From contig JBJMQS010000057.1 of the NCBI GenBank assembly GCA_045802605.1, positions 186,001 to 250,000 of the forward strand: DNA of 64,000 bases, read 5' to 3'. Source of the stretch: JBJMQS01 sp045802605 (lineage in GTDB: Bacteria; Planctomycetota; Planctomycetia; Gemmatales; Gemmataceae). Position numbers and translations under genes: made by a program. Below, one piece after another: positions 54,262-63,841 of the stretch; the first letter of the stretch is position 1, and each line of letters begins with the position of its first letter. The notes below the pieces were generated by a model, which was not told the origin of the DNA, searched no databases, and was given only the letters and a program-made list of their open reading frames with translations.

Positions 54262-57177
54262 ATGAGTTCCGAAGCCACGACCGCCCAACCGCACTCGCTG
54301 CTCAATCCGAACGAGCTTTCGCGCCTCGCGCAGGATTTGCAGATCCGCAAGGTTCAAGTCGAAAACGCTATCCAACTTCTCGAGCAAGGGAATACTGTTC
54401 CCTTCATTGCCCGCTATCGGCGGGAACGAACGCTCGGCCTCGAAGAAGAAGCGATTCGCATCATCAGCAATCGCATGCAGCAGGCTCGCTCGTTGGCCGA
54501 ACGCAAACAAATCATCGTCAAGAGCATTGAAGCGCAAGGCAAACTGACCGAGCCACGCCGCGATGCAATTGTCGCCGCCGAAACATATCGACGGCTTGAA
54601 GATCTTTACCTTCCTTACAAACCCAAAAAGAAATCGGTCGCTGCCGAGGCGCGCGAAAAAGGCTTAGAGCCGTTTGCGCTGGCTGTCTGGATGAAGGACG
54701 ATGCGGTTAGCAATCTCGCCGAAGTTGCACCCACGCTCGTCAACCCGGAAAAACAAGTCAACTCGCCCGAGGATGTGCTGACCGGCACCCGCAGCGTTAT
54801 TGCCGAGTTGATTGCCGAAACGGCGGATGTCCGCGCGGCAGTTCGGCGCTACCTCTGGGATAATGCCAAGCTCGTCGTCACGCGCTTGGACAAGCTCCCC
54901 GAAGGCAAAGGACTTGAATACAAGGATTATTTTCAGTTCACCGAGCCGGCGAGCCGAGTCCCGCCACACCGGATATTGGCGATCAATCGCGGCGAGCGCG
55001 AAAATGCGTTGGCAGTTCGCTTAGAATTTGATCCGCAAGGAATGCGCGAGGTCGCGATCGCCGCGCTTCCAGCCCTCGTTGAACATCCCCATCGTGAATT
55101 TATTTTGACCTGCGTGGATGAGGCGCTTGCGCGCATCATTCAACCGTCGCTAGAACGTGAGATCCGTCGAGAACTCACTGACTTCGCGCTTTCCCATGCG
55201 ATATCCGTCTTCGCTCGCAATTTGCGCGGTTTACTCATGCAGCCGCCGTTGCATCGGAAGCGAATCCTTGCGATTGATCCCGGGTTTCGAACGGGCTGCA
55301 AGCTTGCCGTGATCGATGAGACTGGCACTCCGCTGGAAGATAAGACCGTTTTTCCCCATCAGCCACAAAACAAGACGGCGGAAGCACGCAAGGCGATCGA
55401 GCGACTCATTCGCAAATACCAAACGCCGATCGTAGCGATCGGAAATGGGGCTGCGTGCCGCGAGACCGAAGAAATTGTCGCTTCGCTGATCTCGGAATTT
55501 GATGCGCGGCGCCGCGGCGAGACAGTTCTAACGTCGCCGGACGCGGCGGCTGCCGATCCGACCCCCATCCAAGAGGGCGACATACCGCCCGTTGATCCTA
55601 CTCCTACGGCGGTTATGAATGCTGTGCCAGCGGAGAAGGAGTCGCCACCGCCCGAAGAGCCGGCGATGGTGGGAGGGGACGTCAATTCAACGGTTGATAC
55701 GCCGCAGGAAAACGTCCCCATTCAGGATGAAGTTCCGCCGGCCGTGATCGCGGAGACTCCGCCGGACCTGACGGAGCCCATTGCGCCACCTCCGGAGCCG
55801 GAACCCGAGTATCCCGAACCACCCCTTGAGTTGGCTTATGTCATCATTAATGAGGCGGGGGCGAGCGATTACGCCACCAGCGCAATTGGCCGCGAAGAGT
55901 TTCCCAATCTCGATCCGGCGATCCGAGCGACAATATCGTTGGGTCGCCGCCTCCAAGACCCGATCAGCGAACTCGTCAAAATAGACCCGCAACATGTCGG
56001 GGTCGGTCTTTATCAGCACGACGTGCACGGCAAACATCTGAAGAGTTCTTTGGAAGCAGTGATTGAATCGTGCGTGAATCACGTCGGTGTCGATGTGAAC
56101 ACGGCGCACGTCCCGCTATTGCGGCATGTGGCTGGTCTCAACCAATCTGTCGCGCGAGATATCGTTGAGTTCCGACACAAGAATGGTCCATTCCGCACCC
56201 GCGAGCAATTGACTCAGATTCCTTCGGTGCCTCCGGCGCGCTTTGTACAAGCGGCAGGGTTCCTCAAAGTCGCCAATGGCGATGAGCCTTTGGACGCGAC
56301 GTGGATCCATCCTGAGAGCTACAGGCTAGCACGCAACGTTCTGCAGGATCTTGGCCATACTCCAAGTGACCTGCGCGATCACGATCGATTACAGGCATTG
56401 AGGCAGGCATTCGACCGCGCGAATATTGACGAGTTGGCCCGTAAGTTTGAAGTGCTGCCGCCGACGATTTGTGAATTATTTGATGCACTAGCTCGCCCGG
56501 GCCGAGATCCGCGCGAAGATTCGCCGCTTCCGGTCTTCCGCCGCGACGTGTTACGATTGGAAGATTTGAAGCCTGGGATGGAGTTGAAAGGCACAGTCCT
56601 GAATGTCGTGGATTTCGGCGCGTTCATCGATATCGGCCTGAAGGACAGCGGCTTGGTTCATATCAGCCAGTTGGCGAACCGCTTTATTCGCAATCCGCAT
56701 GAGGTAGTTACGGTCGGCGACGTGGTCACCGCCTGGGTGATGACAGTGGATTCAGAACGGCACCGTGTGTCACTGACGATGATCCAACCCGGGAGCGAAC
56801 GCAAGCCACAAGATAGACGTGGGCAGGAGGCCACAGCGGACAGTGGACAACGGTTCGAGCGACCCGCCCACGAAGGCCAACGAGGTGGCGAGCGCGGACG
56901 TCCACGACGTGGACAGCAGCGGCGAGGTCAACCCCGGCAAGAACAGCCGGCTGGGGTTGAGATGGGGGCTGGACCTGAGGCTGCCAGCGGTGTTGCGTCA
57001 CCGCCGCGCCGCGGCGGTAAATTCGAGCGCAAGCCGCCAAAGCCAAAACCGCTGCCGAAACTCTCGGCCGAGAAGCGGGAAGGCAAAGCCTATCTCACGA
57101 CGTTGGGAGAGCTGGAAGCGTTTTTCAAATCGCGCGAAGGGCCTTCCACCGAATCTCCGGCAACGCCAGAGCCTTAA
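54262..57177 (+). CDS. tex: Tex-type RNA-binding transcription accessory protein, with Pro-rich insert
   Basis: 971 residues. Tex binds nucleic acid and affects transcription. The N-terminal Tex domain has NTVPFIARYRRERTLGLEEE and YLPYKPKKK. A YqgF-like nuclease fold follows (LAIDPGFRTGCKLAVID), then helix-hairpin-helix segments (GVDVNTAHVPLLRHVAGL) and an S1 domain (KGTVLNVVDFGAFIDIGLKD). About 97 residues rich in Pro and Glu (55528-55818) interrupt the YqgF domain just before VIINEAGAS; Tex from other phyla lacks this. A C-terminal Arg/Gly/Gln-rich tail (RRGQQRRGQPRQEQ) is also extra. The start at 54262 is set by fold and by the divergent rhomboid gene. The last four bases are shared with the convergent glutaredoxin-like gene. 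Confidence 0.95.
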   Translation: MSSEATTAQPHSLLNPNELSRLAQDLQIRKVQVENAIQLLEQGNTVPFIARYRRERTLGLEEEAIRIISNRMQQARSLAERKQIIVKSIEAQGKLTEPRRDAIVAAETYRRLEDLYLPYKPKKKSVAAEAREKGLEPFALAVWMKDDAVSNLAEVAPTLVNPEKQVNSPEDVLTGTRSVIAELIAETADVRAAVRRYLWDNAKLVVTRLDKLPEGKGLEYKDYFQFTEPASRVPPHRILAINRGERENALAVRLEFDPQGMREVAIAALPALVEHPHREFILTCVDEALARIIQPSLEREIRRELTDFALSHAISVFARNLRGLLMQPPLHRKRILAIDPGFRTGCKLAVIDETGTPLEDKTVFPHQPQNKTAEARKAIERLIRKYQTPIVAIGNGAACRETEEIVASLISEFDARRRGETVLTSPDAAAADPTPIQEGDIPPVDPTPTAVMNAVPAEKESPPPEEPAMVGGDVNSTVDTPQENVPIQDEVPPAVIAETPPDLTEPIAPPPEPEPEYPEPPLELAYVIINEAGASDYATSAIGREEFPNLDPAIRATISLGRRLQDPISELVKIDPQHVGVGLYQHDVHGKHLKSSLEAVIESCVNHVGVDVNTAHVPLLRHVAGLNQSVARDIVEFRHKNGPFRTREQLTQIPSVPPARFVQAAGFLKVANGDEPLDATWIHPESYRLARNVLQDLGHTPSDLRDHDRLQALRQAFDRANIDELARKFEVLPPTICELFDALARPGRDPREDSPLPVFRRDVLRLEDLKPGMELKGTVLNVVDFGAFIDIGLKDSGLVHISQLANRFIRNPHEVVTVGDVVTAWVMTVDSERHRVSLTMIQPGSERKPQDRRGQEATADSGQRFERPAHEGQRGGERGRPRRGQQRRGQPRQEQPAGVEMGAGPEAASGVASPPRRGGKFERKPPKPKPLPKLSAEKREGKAYLTTLGELEAFFKSREGPSTESPATPEP

Positions 57178-57467
57178 GACGTTGAGTTTGCCAGAAAAAA
57201 CCGTTCCAAGAGGGCGGGTTCGACCCGGCCTCGAAATCGCACTTTACCATCAATTACCATGACTGGCACACAATTGCCGAACTGCTTCACTAACGCTGGG
57301 TCGCTATCCACATCAATCTTTTGCAAGTGAAACAATCGAGGATCTTTTCGCTTTAGGAGCGTCTCCGCATCTTCGCAGAGATGACATCCTCGGCGGGTGT
57401 ATAATACGATGTTGAGGATGCGGCGAGGGGTTGGGCGTCTTCGCCAAGGGAACGGCCACCATGTCAT
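57174..57467 (-). CDS. Glutaredoxin-like protein
   Basis: 97 residues with a thioredoxin-type fold. The redox motif is RGCHLCEDAETLL (CxxC) followed by DVDSDPALVKQFG and CVPVMVIDGK (cis-Pro). This matches the short glutaredoxin family DUF836. It probably acts as a small thiol donor in the cytoplasm. There is no SD at ATG 57467. It is divergent from ftsH by 54 bases. Confidence 0.85.
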   Translation of the reverse strand: MTWWPFPWRRRPTPRRILNIVLYTRRGCHLCEDAETLLKRKDPRLFHLQKIDVDSDPALVKQFGNCVPVMVIDGKVRFRGRVEPALLERFFLANSTS

Positions 57468-57521
57468 GAGCTTTAGATTACCGATTTAGAGAGCCGCCCG
57501 GTTTTGCAACAGGACGTTTGA

Positions 57522-59495
57522 ATGCCACCGCGAACACCAAATCGATCTGGAAAGTCGCCCCGGCGCCGGCCTGCTCCACTCATGCCGGGCCGAATGTTAT
57601 TATTGGGCCTTCTGGCGGTGGCGGTCGCTGCGGCCGTGATTTTCCCTTCGTTTTTTGCATCGAACCCATCCATTCGTTACGACGAGTTTGAGCAGTTGTT
57701 GGATTCCGGCAAACTCAAGAAAGTCGTGCTTGTGGGGAACGATCGACTCAATGGAGAAGTGCGCGACGACGTCCGAAATTCGTCGGATGAAATGCTCAAG
57801 GCAATGAAGATTGCCGGAGGCAAGTTCTCGGTCAAGCTGTTGCCGGCGACCGATCGCGACCCGCTCTACCAGCGGCTGCGAACGCACGGCGTGGAATTTG
57901 ATACGCAGGACGAACACGGTGCATGGTTTGGCGGATCGCAATTTACGACAACATTGATTGCGACCTTAGTTTTGGTTGGCCTGTTTGCGATTCTCCTGAT
58001 GCGATTTCGTGATCCATTAGGAGGCGGATTGCCAGGAAGTTTCGGCCGCAGCCCTGCCCGCAAATACGATCGTGGCACCAAAAACAAAGTGACCTTTGAC
58101 GACGTGGCAGCGATGGAGTCGGCCAAGGTCGAGTTGCAAGAAGTAGCAGAATTTCTGAAAACGCCGGAAAAATTTCACAAGCTGGGGGCACAGATTCCTA
58201 AGGGAATACTCCTCGTGGGCCCACCTGGAATCGGCAAAACGTTGCTTGCGCGTGCGGTCGCCGGCGAAGCGAACGCCACATTCTTGAGCATCAATGGAGC
58301 GGAGTTCATTCAGATGTTCGTTGGCGTTGGTGCCAGCCGAGTTCGCGATTTGTTCCGGACCGCCAAGGAATCCTCGCCTTGCCTCATATTCATCGACGAG
58401 ATTGACGCCGTCGGTCGAATGCGTGGGGCGGGCGTCGGCGGAGGCTCGGACGAACGCGAGCAAACGCTGAATCAAATTCTCGGCGAGATGGATGGTTTCC
58501 AACCGACCGATGCCGTGATAGTTTTGGCGGCCACCAATCGGCCTGATGTGTTGGATGCCGCGCTTCTCCGGCCCGGCCGGTTCGATCGCCATGTAACGAT
58601 CGAGCGTCCGACTTGGCAGGGGCGATTGGCGATTCTCAAAGTCCACACACGAAACAAGCCACTCGCAGATTCCGTCGATCTCGAAGAGCTGGCACGAGCT
58701 TGCATAGGCATGACTGGCGCGGATTTGCGCAACCTCGCCAATGAGGCAGCTCTATTAGCAGCGAGATCTAACCGCACACGAATTGAAAAGGACGATTTTG
58801 CGCAGGCATCTGACCGGGTGTTGCTAGGACTAAAGCGCGAAGAAATCTTGACGCCTGAAGGGAAGAAGAAGACTGCGTATCACGAAGCGGGGCATGCGCT
58901 CGTAAGCTGGCTGGAGCCCGATGCTGACCCACCACATCGTGTCACGATTGTGCCGCGCGGTCGCGCCCTGGGGGTAACCATTCCCGCACCTGACGAAGAG
59001 CGGTTCCACCACGGCCTGGATTACTGGAAAGCTCGGCTCGCGGTTCTTATGGGGGGGCGTGCGGCCGATCGGCTGATATTCAACCAGCCGTTCTCCGGCC
59101 ATGAAAATGACCTGAAGCAAGCGACTCAAATGGCCCGCTACATGGTGACGCACTGGGGCATGAGCGATCGTCTTGGCCCTATGGCCTTCCGTATCGGCGA
59201 GGAACACGTTTTCCTTGGGAAAGAGATTCAAGAGCCGCGCGATTTCAGTGAAGGCACGGCTCGCCTCATTGATGAAGAGGTCCAGAAACTTCTGCGCGAG
59301 GCCGACGAGCGCGCATTTCAACTTCTGAACGAGAATCGAGACAAGCTCGAAGCGATCGTAGCAGCGTTATTGGTTCACGAAGAGCTGGATTATCGTGCTC
59401 TCGAATCGATCATCCGTCCCGGCGCCCTAGTGCAAGCCAACGGGACCGGGGAGCCAACTGCTTCCCGCACAGAGCAGGCCGCTACCGGTGTGTGA
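57522..59495 (+). CDS. ftsH: ATP-dependent zinc metalloprotease FtsH
   Basis: 657-residue inner-membrane AAA protease that removes damaged membrane and regulatory proteins. Two transmembrane helices (about 24-44 and 142-162) flank the extracytoplasmic domain. The AAA domain has Walker A VGPPGIGKTLLARAVAG, Walker B CLIFIDEIDAVGR and the second-region R-finger. The protease has HEAGH (zinc ligands) and the third ligand Asp in HENDLKQAT. In FtsH the Walker A is usually GPPGTGKT, with Ile here in place of Thr. ATG 57522 has AGGA seven bases upstream. The stop overlaps that of the convergent kinase gene by 14 bases. Confidence 0.97.
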   Translation: MPPRTPNRSGKSPRRRPAPLMPGRMLLLGLLAVAVAAAVIFPSFFASNPSIRYDEFEQLLDSGKLKKVVLVGNDRLNGEVRDDVRNSSDEMLKAMKIAGGKFSVKLLPATDRDPLYQRLRTHGVEFDTQDEHGAWFGGSQFTTTLIATLVLVGLFAILLMRFRDPLGGGLPGSFGRSPARKYDRGTKNKVTFDDVAAMESAKVELQEVAEFLKTPEKFHKLGAQIPKGILLVGPPGIGKTLLARAVAGEANATFLSINGAEFIQMFVGVGASRVRDLFRTAKESSPCLIFIDEIDAVGRMRGAGVGGGSDEREQTLNQILGEMDGFQPTDAVIVLAATNRPDVLDAALLRPGRFDRHVTIERPTWQGRLAILKVHTRNKPLADSVDLEELARACIGMTGADLRNLANEAALLAARSNRTRIEKDDFAQASDRVLLGLKREEILTPEGKKKTAYHEAGHALVSWLEPDADPPHRVTIVPRGRALGVTIPAPDEERFHHGLDYWKARLAVLMGGRAADRLIFNQPFSGHENDLKQATQMARYMVTHWGMSDRLGPMAFRIGEEHVFLGKEIQEPRDFSEGTARLIDEEVQKLLREADERAFQLLNENRDKLEAIVAALLVHEELDYRALESIIRPGALVQANGTGEPTASRTEQAATGV

Positions 59496-62400
59496 GCGAG
59501 GGCGTTAGGGCACTCCAGTCGGTCATATCAAAACGCGAATGCGGTGACAGCGCGGGTACCGCGCAGACATCTTGATAGACCACCTTTGCGTCACCAAATA
59601 GTTCTTCAATCGCTTTTATAGGCAGGTCGGTATATTCACGAACGATGGTCACTTCAATTGGGTTTGCCGCGAGCACACATTGCAAACTCGGGCATACCGC
59701 GCGAGCGGCACGAGCCAACTCTTGTCCAGACTCGGTCGCGGGAACGAGCAGGAATGCTTCTTCACCATTGCCCTCAATCGGCGGACAGGCGGCGTTTACC
59801 TGCAATTTGAACCTTGCTGCAAATTTATTGTCGAATTTACCGCTGGGTGGCCTTTCGACTTGAGCAACATCGGTAATGGGCAGCGCCGATCCCAGATAAA
59901 CCGCTGCTTGGGCAACCAGAGGCCGCCCCAATGTGCTCATGGCCTCGGGGCCACTTGTGGCCGCGTTCATGAGATCGCCCATTGGTGCGAGAATCTCCGT
60001 CTGCAAACATTGGTCCATTTCCAACCAATGATCCGTCGAGAGAGTCTCCACGAATTGGCGAGCTGATTCTTCTAGTTCAGTCACCCCCGCTGGAAGCACA
60101 ACGTGAATGGAAGACGTGGCCTGCACGGCTTCCCAGTAGGGATCCGATCCACTAAGCTCGGCCCCAAGCCCCCATTCAGGTCGCTGTGTTGAATCGATCA
60201 AGCTCGAAGGGCCTTGAAGCGATTGTGACAACGTCTTAACGCGTTGCCGCACGAAATCCATGTCACGAAGTCGATCGTCGAGTCGTGCTTGTAGCGTCAT
60301 GTAAAACTGCACGCCAGCTTCCAACAAATCCTGAATGACCCGCTGCCGGCAGAACTCTGCCAAACAGTCAGCCAAGTGGCGCAATGCTCGTGCCGCCCCG
60401 CTAAAAAGAATCTTCACTCCACCTTGGCAGGCTTGAACAGCGGATTCGAGATCATCACGACACCGTTTCATTCCTTTGTAATGCTGCTCGATGGCGTCCC
60501 ATTGCTTGCGCATGGCAGCCATGCAATAGTCGCTCAGATAGCGAATGCCCGCTTCAGCCGTCGCGATACGATGCCCGGGCCGGCGGATCAGGTCGCTGAG
60601 ATGCCCCGCAAGATAAGCATCCCACTGCTCCCCAAGTTGTTGACTAGCTCGCGTCAGCTCACCGTAGAATTGACTTTTCTTCCATCGCGCTTCCAGTTCG
60701 CGGCCAGTTCCCGGTCCGGCGAACCGGCGAGCGGATTCCAACGCTTGAATCGCCCAACGTCCCGCGTTTTCCAAGGCGGGCGGCGATGCCGCATCCGCCG
60801 CGAGTGTCGCTATGAATTGCTCGGTTGCTTCTATAGGGTTGCCCAGACGGGGCGAATGAGCCAGACGATTTAGTTCAGCGCGAAGGGCCTTCCATTCCAG
60901 GCCGGGATCACAAAGGCCAAGGTCACATAATTTCTCGACTGACGCGTCGAGTGCGGGAACCTTGGCTTGCCACACCTCCGTAAGTCGCGCGACCACTTGG
61001 CGAGCCGCGACGCGAAGCAATAACCCGCGCGGGAACCAAGTCGTGTTGGTGCCGAAGGAACGGAATTGCGGCTTCGCTTTGCTTTCTCCGCGGCGCGATT
61101 CAGCCAGATTTGGCCCGAGTGGTGAAGACACCTCTTGTGTCACATAAGTCGCCAAATGGGCAACTGCGTCGCAGAACCGCTCCGGCGTTCGATCGGCGGC
61201 AACTGAGAGGTAAACCGCATCGTAGGGAGTACCGGTATCTGTAATGCTCGGTCCATCGGGACCGAACTCTGCATGATAAGTAGTGCCGCTGCTGCGATAC
61301 GAATTTATTTCCAGCAGCGTGGCATATGCGTTGGCTAATTCCAAGCGTGACGTGGATGGATCGGTTGGCGCTCCGCAAAACGTGAACAACGTCAAAGGCG
61401 CTTCGGCGTGATTGAGCTGTCGCAACAATCGACGTAAGCAATATCCCAGATCGACCAACGAGCCGCTCGAGCCGCCACACGCGGAGGCAAATACGAACAC
61501 ACGGGGCGAGTCTTTGCCGCGAGCCAAGCCGGTGTGCTCGACCGATGCGGCAATCGAATCCGAATGGGCCGCGACCTGAAACTCGCGACGGAGTCGATTC
61601 TGAAGCCTCGGGAAATTATCAATGAAAGCCAACCGGCCAAGTGCTCGAGAACCCTGTGGCTGCAATGATCTTGGAATCGAATGCAGTTTCTCGGTCGGCA
61701 ACCAAACCACCAAGTGATCAATCATCCGTCGCCGATATTTGATTACTGGTTGCAGAGGAAGCGGAAAGGTCTCGACGGAGCGGAGGGCAGCTTCCGGGCT
61801 ACCTTGTGTGGCTTGGTCGAGGGAGCCCGTATCGCTGTCAATCAAAAGGAAGCGAAATGACGGAATGTCGCCGGGGTCACCAAAGCGATCCAGCAAACGG
61901 CAACGCAATTCGATCAATGCCCGACGCCCAAAGCTGCCCAGACCAATGAACATCGTAGGTCGAAGCACCCCGCGATGGAGGCCCGAGAGCGGAACTTCGA
62001 TCCGCGCATCCAGAGCTGGCGCGCCGAGGTCCACAATCGCCTCGGCGTTTTCATGGCTGGAATATCCATTGGAATAGGCCGCGGTATTCCCGCCGAGGCC
62101 ACCAAGTCCGGTGACCGCGGAATTGGGGGCAGAATCGGCCGCATCTCCGTTGAGTGCGTCGGATTCCAATCGATAGCGCGGCAGGCCATCGCCGAAAATC
62201 GCCGTTCCTTCATCAGGCGAGACTTTCGGTATCCGGTCGGTAACCGGCGCTTCATCCCAGGCTTCGTTTTCTATCCACCCGGCGTCGTCTGCTTCCGAAA
62301 TCACCGGTTGCGCCGATACAACTTCGCTGGCCACGTTGGCGGCCAGCGCCGCGATAAATGCCGCGCAGGTCGGGAAGCGCTTCGACGGGTCCTTCGCGAG

Positions 62401-63153
62401 TGCCTTTGCGACGATGGGCCGATCAGGCTCCGGAATCATGGATAAGTCCGGAAGCGAGTGCATATGCAACATCGCCAGTTGCCGCATATTTTTTGCGGCG
62501 AACGGTCGGCGATTCGACAACAGCTCGCAATACACGATCGCGAGGCTGTATTGATCACTGTGTTTGGAAATGGAGTCCGTGAACGTCTCAGGAGCGGAAT
62601 AGATGGGAGAGAAAACCCCGCCTAATAGACCGGGAATATTTTGACGATCCAGATGTTTGACCAGCCCGAAGTCCGCGACCTTCACTCGATCGGCGATCAA
62701 GAACAGATTGCGGGGTTTGACGTCAAGATGCTGGAGATTATGTCGTTCGATGAGATGATCGAGTCCATCAGCGGCGTCGCGCATGTAGCGAAGCACATCT
62801 CCCCGAGGCACTCCGGGTGCACCGCGTCCCAAAAATTCCTTGAGCAAATCATGTAGGCTTTTGTCCGCCAGTTCCATGACAATGGCGAGCTCGTCGCCAA
62901 TTACCTCAATGCGATCCATCGACAAGATGAAAGGATGCCTGACATCCTTGACTTTCATCAGCGCCTTCTGCTCCTGTTCAGCGCGAAAGTCTCCGTCGTC
63001 GGAATTCAGGCTGCCAAAGACAAACTTGATCGCCTTGTCGATGCCGCCGGGGGCGATGCACTTCCAGACTTCGCCAAATCCTCCCGAACCGATGGGGGCA
63101 ACCAGGCGATAGCCCGGGATCGGTTCAGCATCTGGTTCACGAAGCCAACTCAT
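59482..63153 (-). CDS. Ser/Thr protein kinase fused to a tubulin-like domain
   Basis: 1223 residues from ATG 63153. The kinase domain (about 14-275) has IGSGGFGEVWKC, Lys43 in AIKFVF, the catalytic loop HLDVKPRNLFL (HLD instead of HRD, residues 142-152), DFG at 161-163 and APE at 188-190. A low-complexity acidic linker of about 120 residues follows. From about 400, MFIGLGSFGRRALIELR and FASACGGSSGSLVDLG (559-565 CGGSSGS) resemble the Tubulin_2 group, whose Gly-rich loop corresponds to the GTP-binding signature. The last 500 residues are mainly helical. The longer frame to 63348 adds only a basic stretch and is not needed. The convergent ftsH stop overlaps by 14 bases. The role is unknown, but kinase control of a tubulin-like protein is suggested by the fusion. 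Confidence 0.8.
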   Translation of the reverse strand: MSWLREPDAEPIPGYRLVAPIGSGGFGEVWKCIAPGGIDKAIKFVFGSLNSDDGDFRAEQEQKALMKVKDVRHPFILSMDRIEVIGDELAIVMELADKSLHDLLKEFLGRGAPGVPRGDVLRYMRDAADGLDHLIERHNLQHLDVKPRNLFLIADRVKVADFGLVKHLDRQNIPGLLGGVFSPIYSAPETFTDSISKHSDQYSLAIVYCELLSNRRPFAAKNMRQLAMLHMHSLPDLSMIPEPDRPIVAKALAKDPSKRFPTCAAFIAALAANVASEVVSAQPVISEADDAGWIENEAWDEAPVTDRIPKVSPDEGTAIFGDGLPRYRLESDALNGDAADSAPNSAVTGLGGLGGNTAAYSNGYSSHENAEAIVDLGAPALDARIEVPLSGLHRGVLRPTMFIGLGSFGRRALIELRCRLLDRFGDPGDIPSFRFLLIDSDTGSLDQATQGSPEAALRSVETFPLPLQPVIKYRRRMIDHLVVWLPTEKLHSIPRSLQPQGSRALGRLAFIDNFPRLQNRLRREFQVAAHSDSIAASVEHTGLARGKDSPRVFVFASACGGSSGSLVDLGYCLRRLLRQLNHAEAPLTLFTFCGAPTDPSTSRLELANAYATLLEINSYRSSGTTYHAEFGPDGPSITDTGTPYDAVYLSVAADRTPERFCDAVAHLATYVTQEVSSPLGPNLAESRRGESKAKPQFRSFGTNTTWFPRGLLLRVAARQVVARLTEVWQAKVPALDASVEKLCDLGLCDPGLEWKALRAELNRLAHSPRLGNPIEATEQFIATLAADAASPPALENAGRWAIQALESARRFAGPGTGRELEARWKKSQFYGELTRASQQLGEQWDAYLAGHLSDLIRRPGHRIATAEAGIRYLSDYCMAAMRKQWDAIEQHYKGMKRCRDDLESAVQACQGGVKILFSGAARALRHLADCLAEFCRQRVIQDLLEAGVQFYMTLQARLDDRLRDMDFVRQRVKTLSQSLQGPSSLIDSTQRPEWGLGAELSGSDPYWEAVQATSSIHVVLPAGVTELEESARQFVETLSTDHWLEMDQCLQTEILAPMGDLMNAATSGPEAMSTLGRPLVAQAAVYLGSALPITDVAQVERPPSGKFDNKFAARFKLQVNAACPPIEGNGEEAFLLVPATESGQELARAARAVCPSLQCVLAANPIEVTIVREYTDLPIKAIEELFGDAKVVYQDVCAVPALSPHSRFDMTDWSALTPSLTHR

Positions 63154-63409
63154 GGCGATTTGGTCCCGAGACCACCGCACGCACCATTCGGCGCGCAACG
63201 CGACTCGCCGAACTCTAGGTCCGATTTTGCCGGTTGTCCAATCGCGTTGGATTCGCTTACCCCAACGGCGCCAACTCGCTAACAGGAGTGTTGCGCACTT
63301 CCCTTGCAACGCGACGCCCAAGCCATGAGGGCCGCGAGTTTTCTTCAAGTCGATCTGCCATTCTTCGAATGAAGACGGTTGAATGGAGCGACTTCAGGAG
63401 ACCCACATC

Positions 63410-63601
63410 ATGTTTCGCAACTTGCTGATGCTCTCGGTATTCGCTTCCGTCCTGTGCGCGATAGGTTGCTCCCACCCGCGTAGCTGCTGCCGCCCTGCTC
63501 AACCAGCGGCCGCTTGCTGCCCCGCGCCGGGCTGTGGCCCTTCGGGAACTGTGTTGAATCCACCTGTGGCGACGACTGCCCCGGTTTACCCAACGCAGTG
63601 A
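63410..63601 (+). CDS. Small Cys/Pro-rich lipoprotein
   Basis: 63 residues. The signal MFRNLLMLSVFASVLCAIGC ends in a lipobox Cys. The mature part has repeated CC pairs (RSCCRPAQP, AACCPAPGCG) and a Pro/Val/Thr tail. CAGGAG lies nine bases before ATG 63410. Small Cys-rich lipoproteins of this kind are frequent in planctomycetes; the function is unknown. It follows the kinase gene start on the opposite strand (divergent). Confidence 0.65.
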   Translation: MFRNLLMLSVFASVLCAIGCSHPRSCCRPAQPAAACCPAPGCGPSGTVLNPPVATTAPVYPTQ

Positions 63602-63841
63602 TCGCAGGCGCGTCACACTTTAGTTGACTAGATTAGCTTCGCTTCTTTACTTCATCGAGCGAACTCGCACAGCTTGCATAAAGCTCGGGCGAGCACGATT
63701 GCGCCCCCAACCAAATCCAAATAATATTTGAACTCACATTTCGCCGCGTCATATTTGCAACGGACTGGCCGTGGCTCGACCGCGCCGTTGCTCGTTACTA
63801 GGCGCGCACATTCGCCACATCTGACCAGAATGGAGGCTGCC

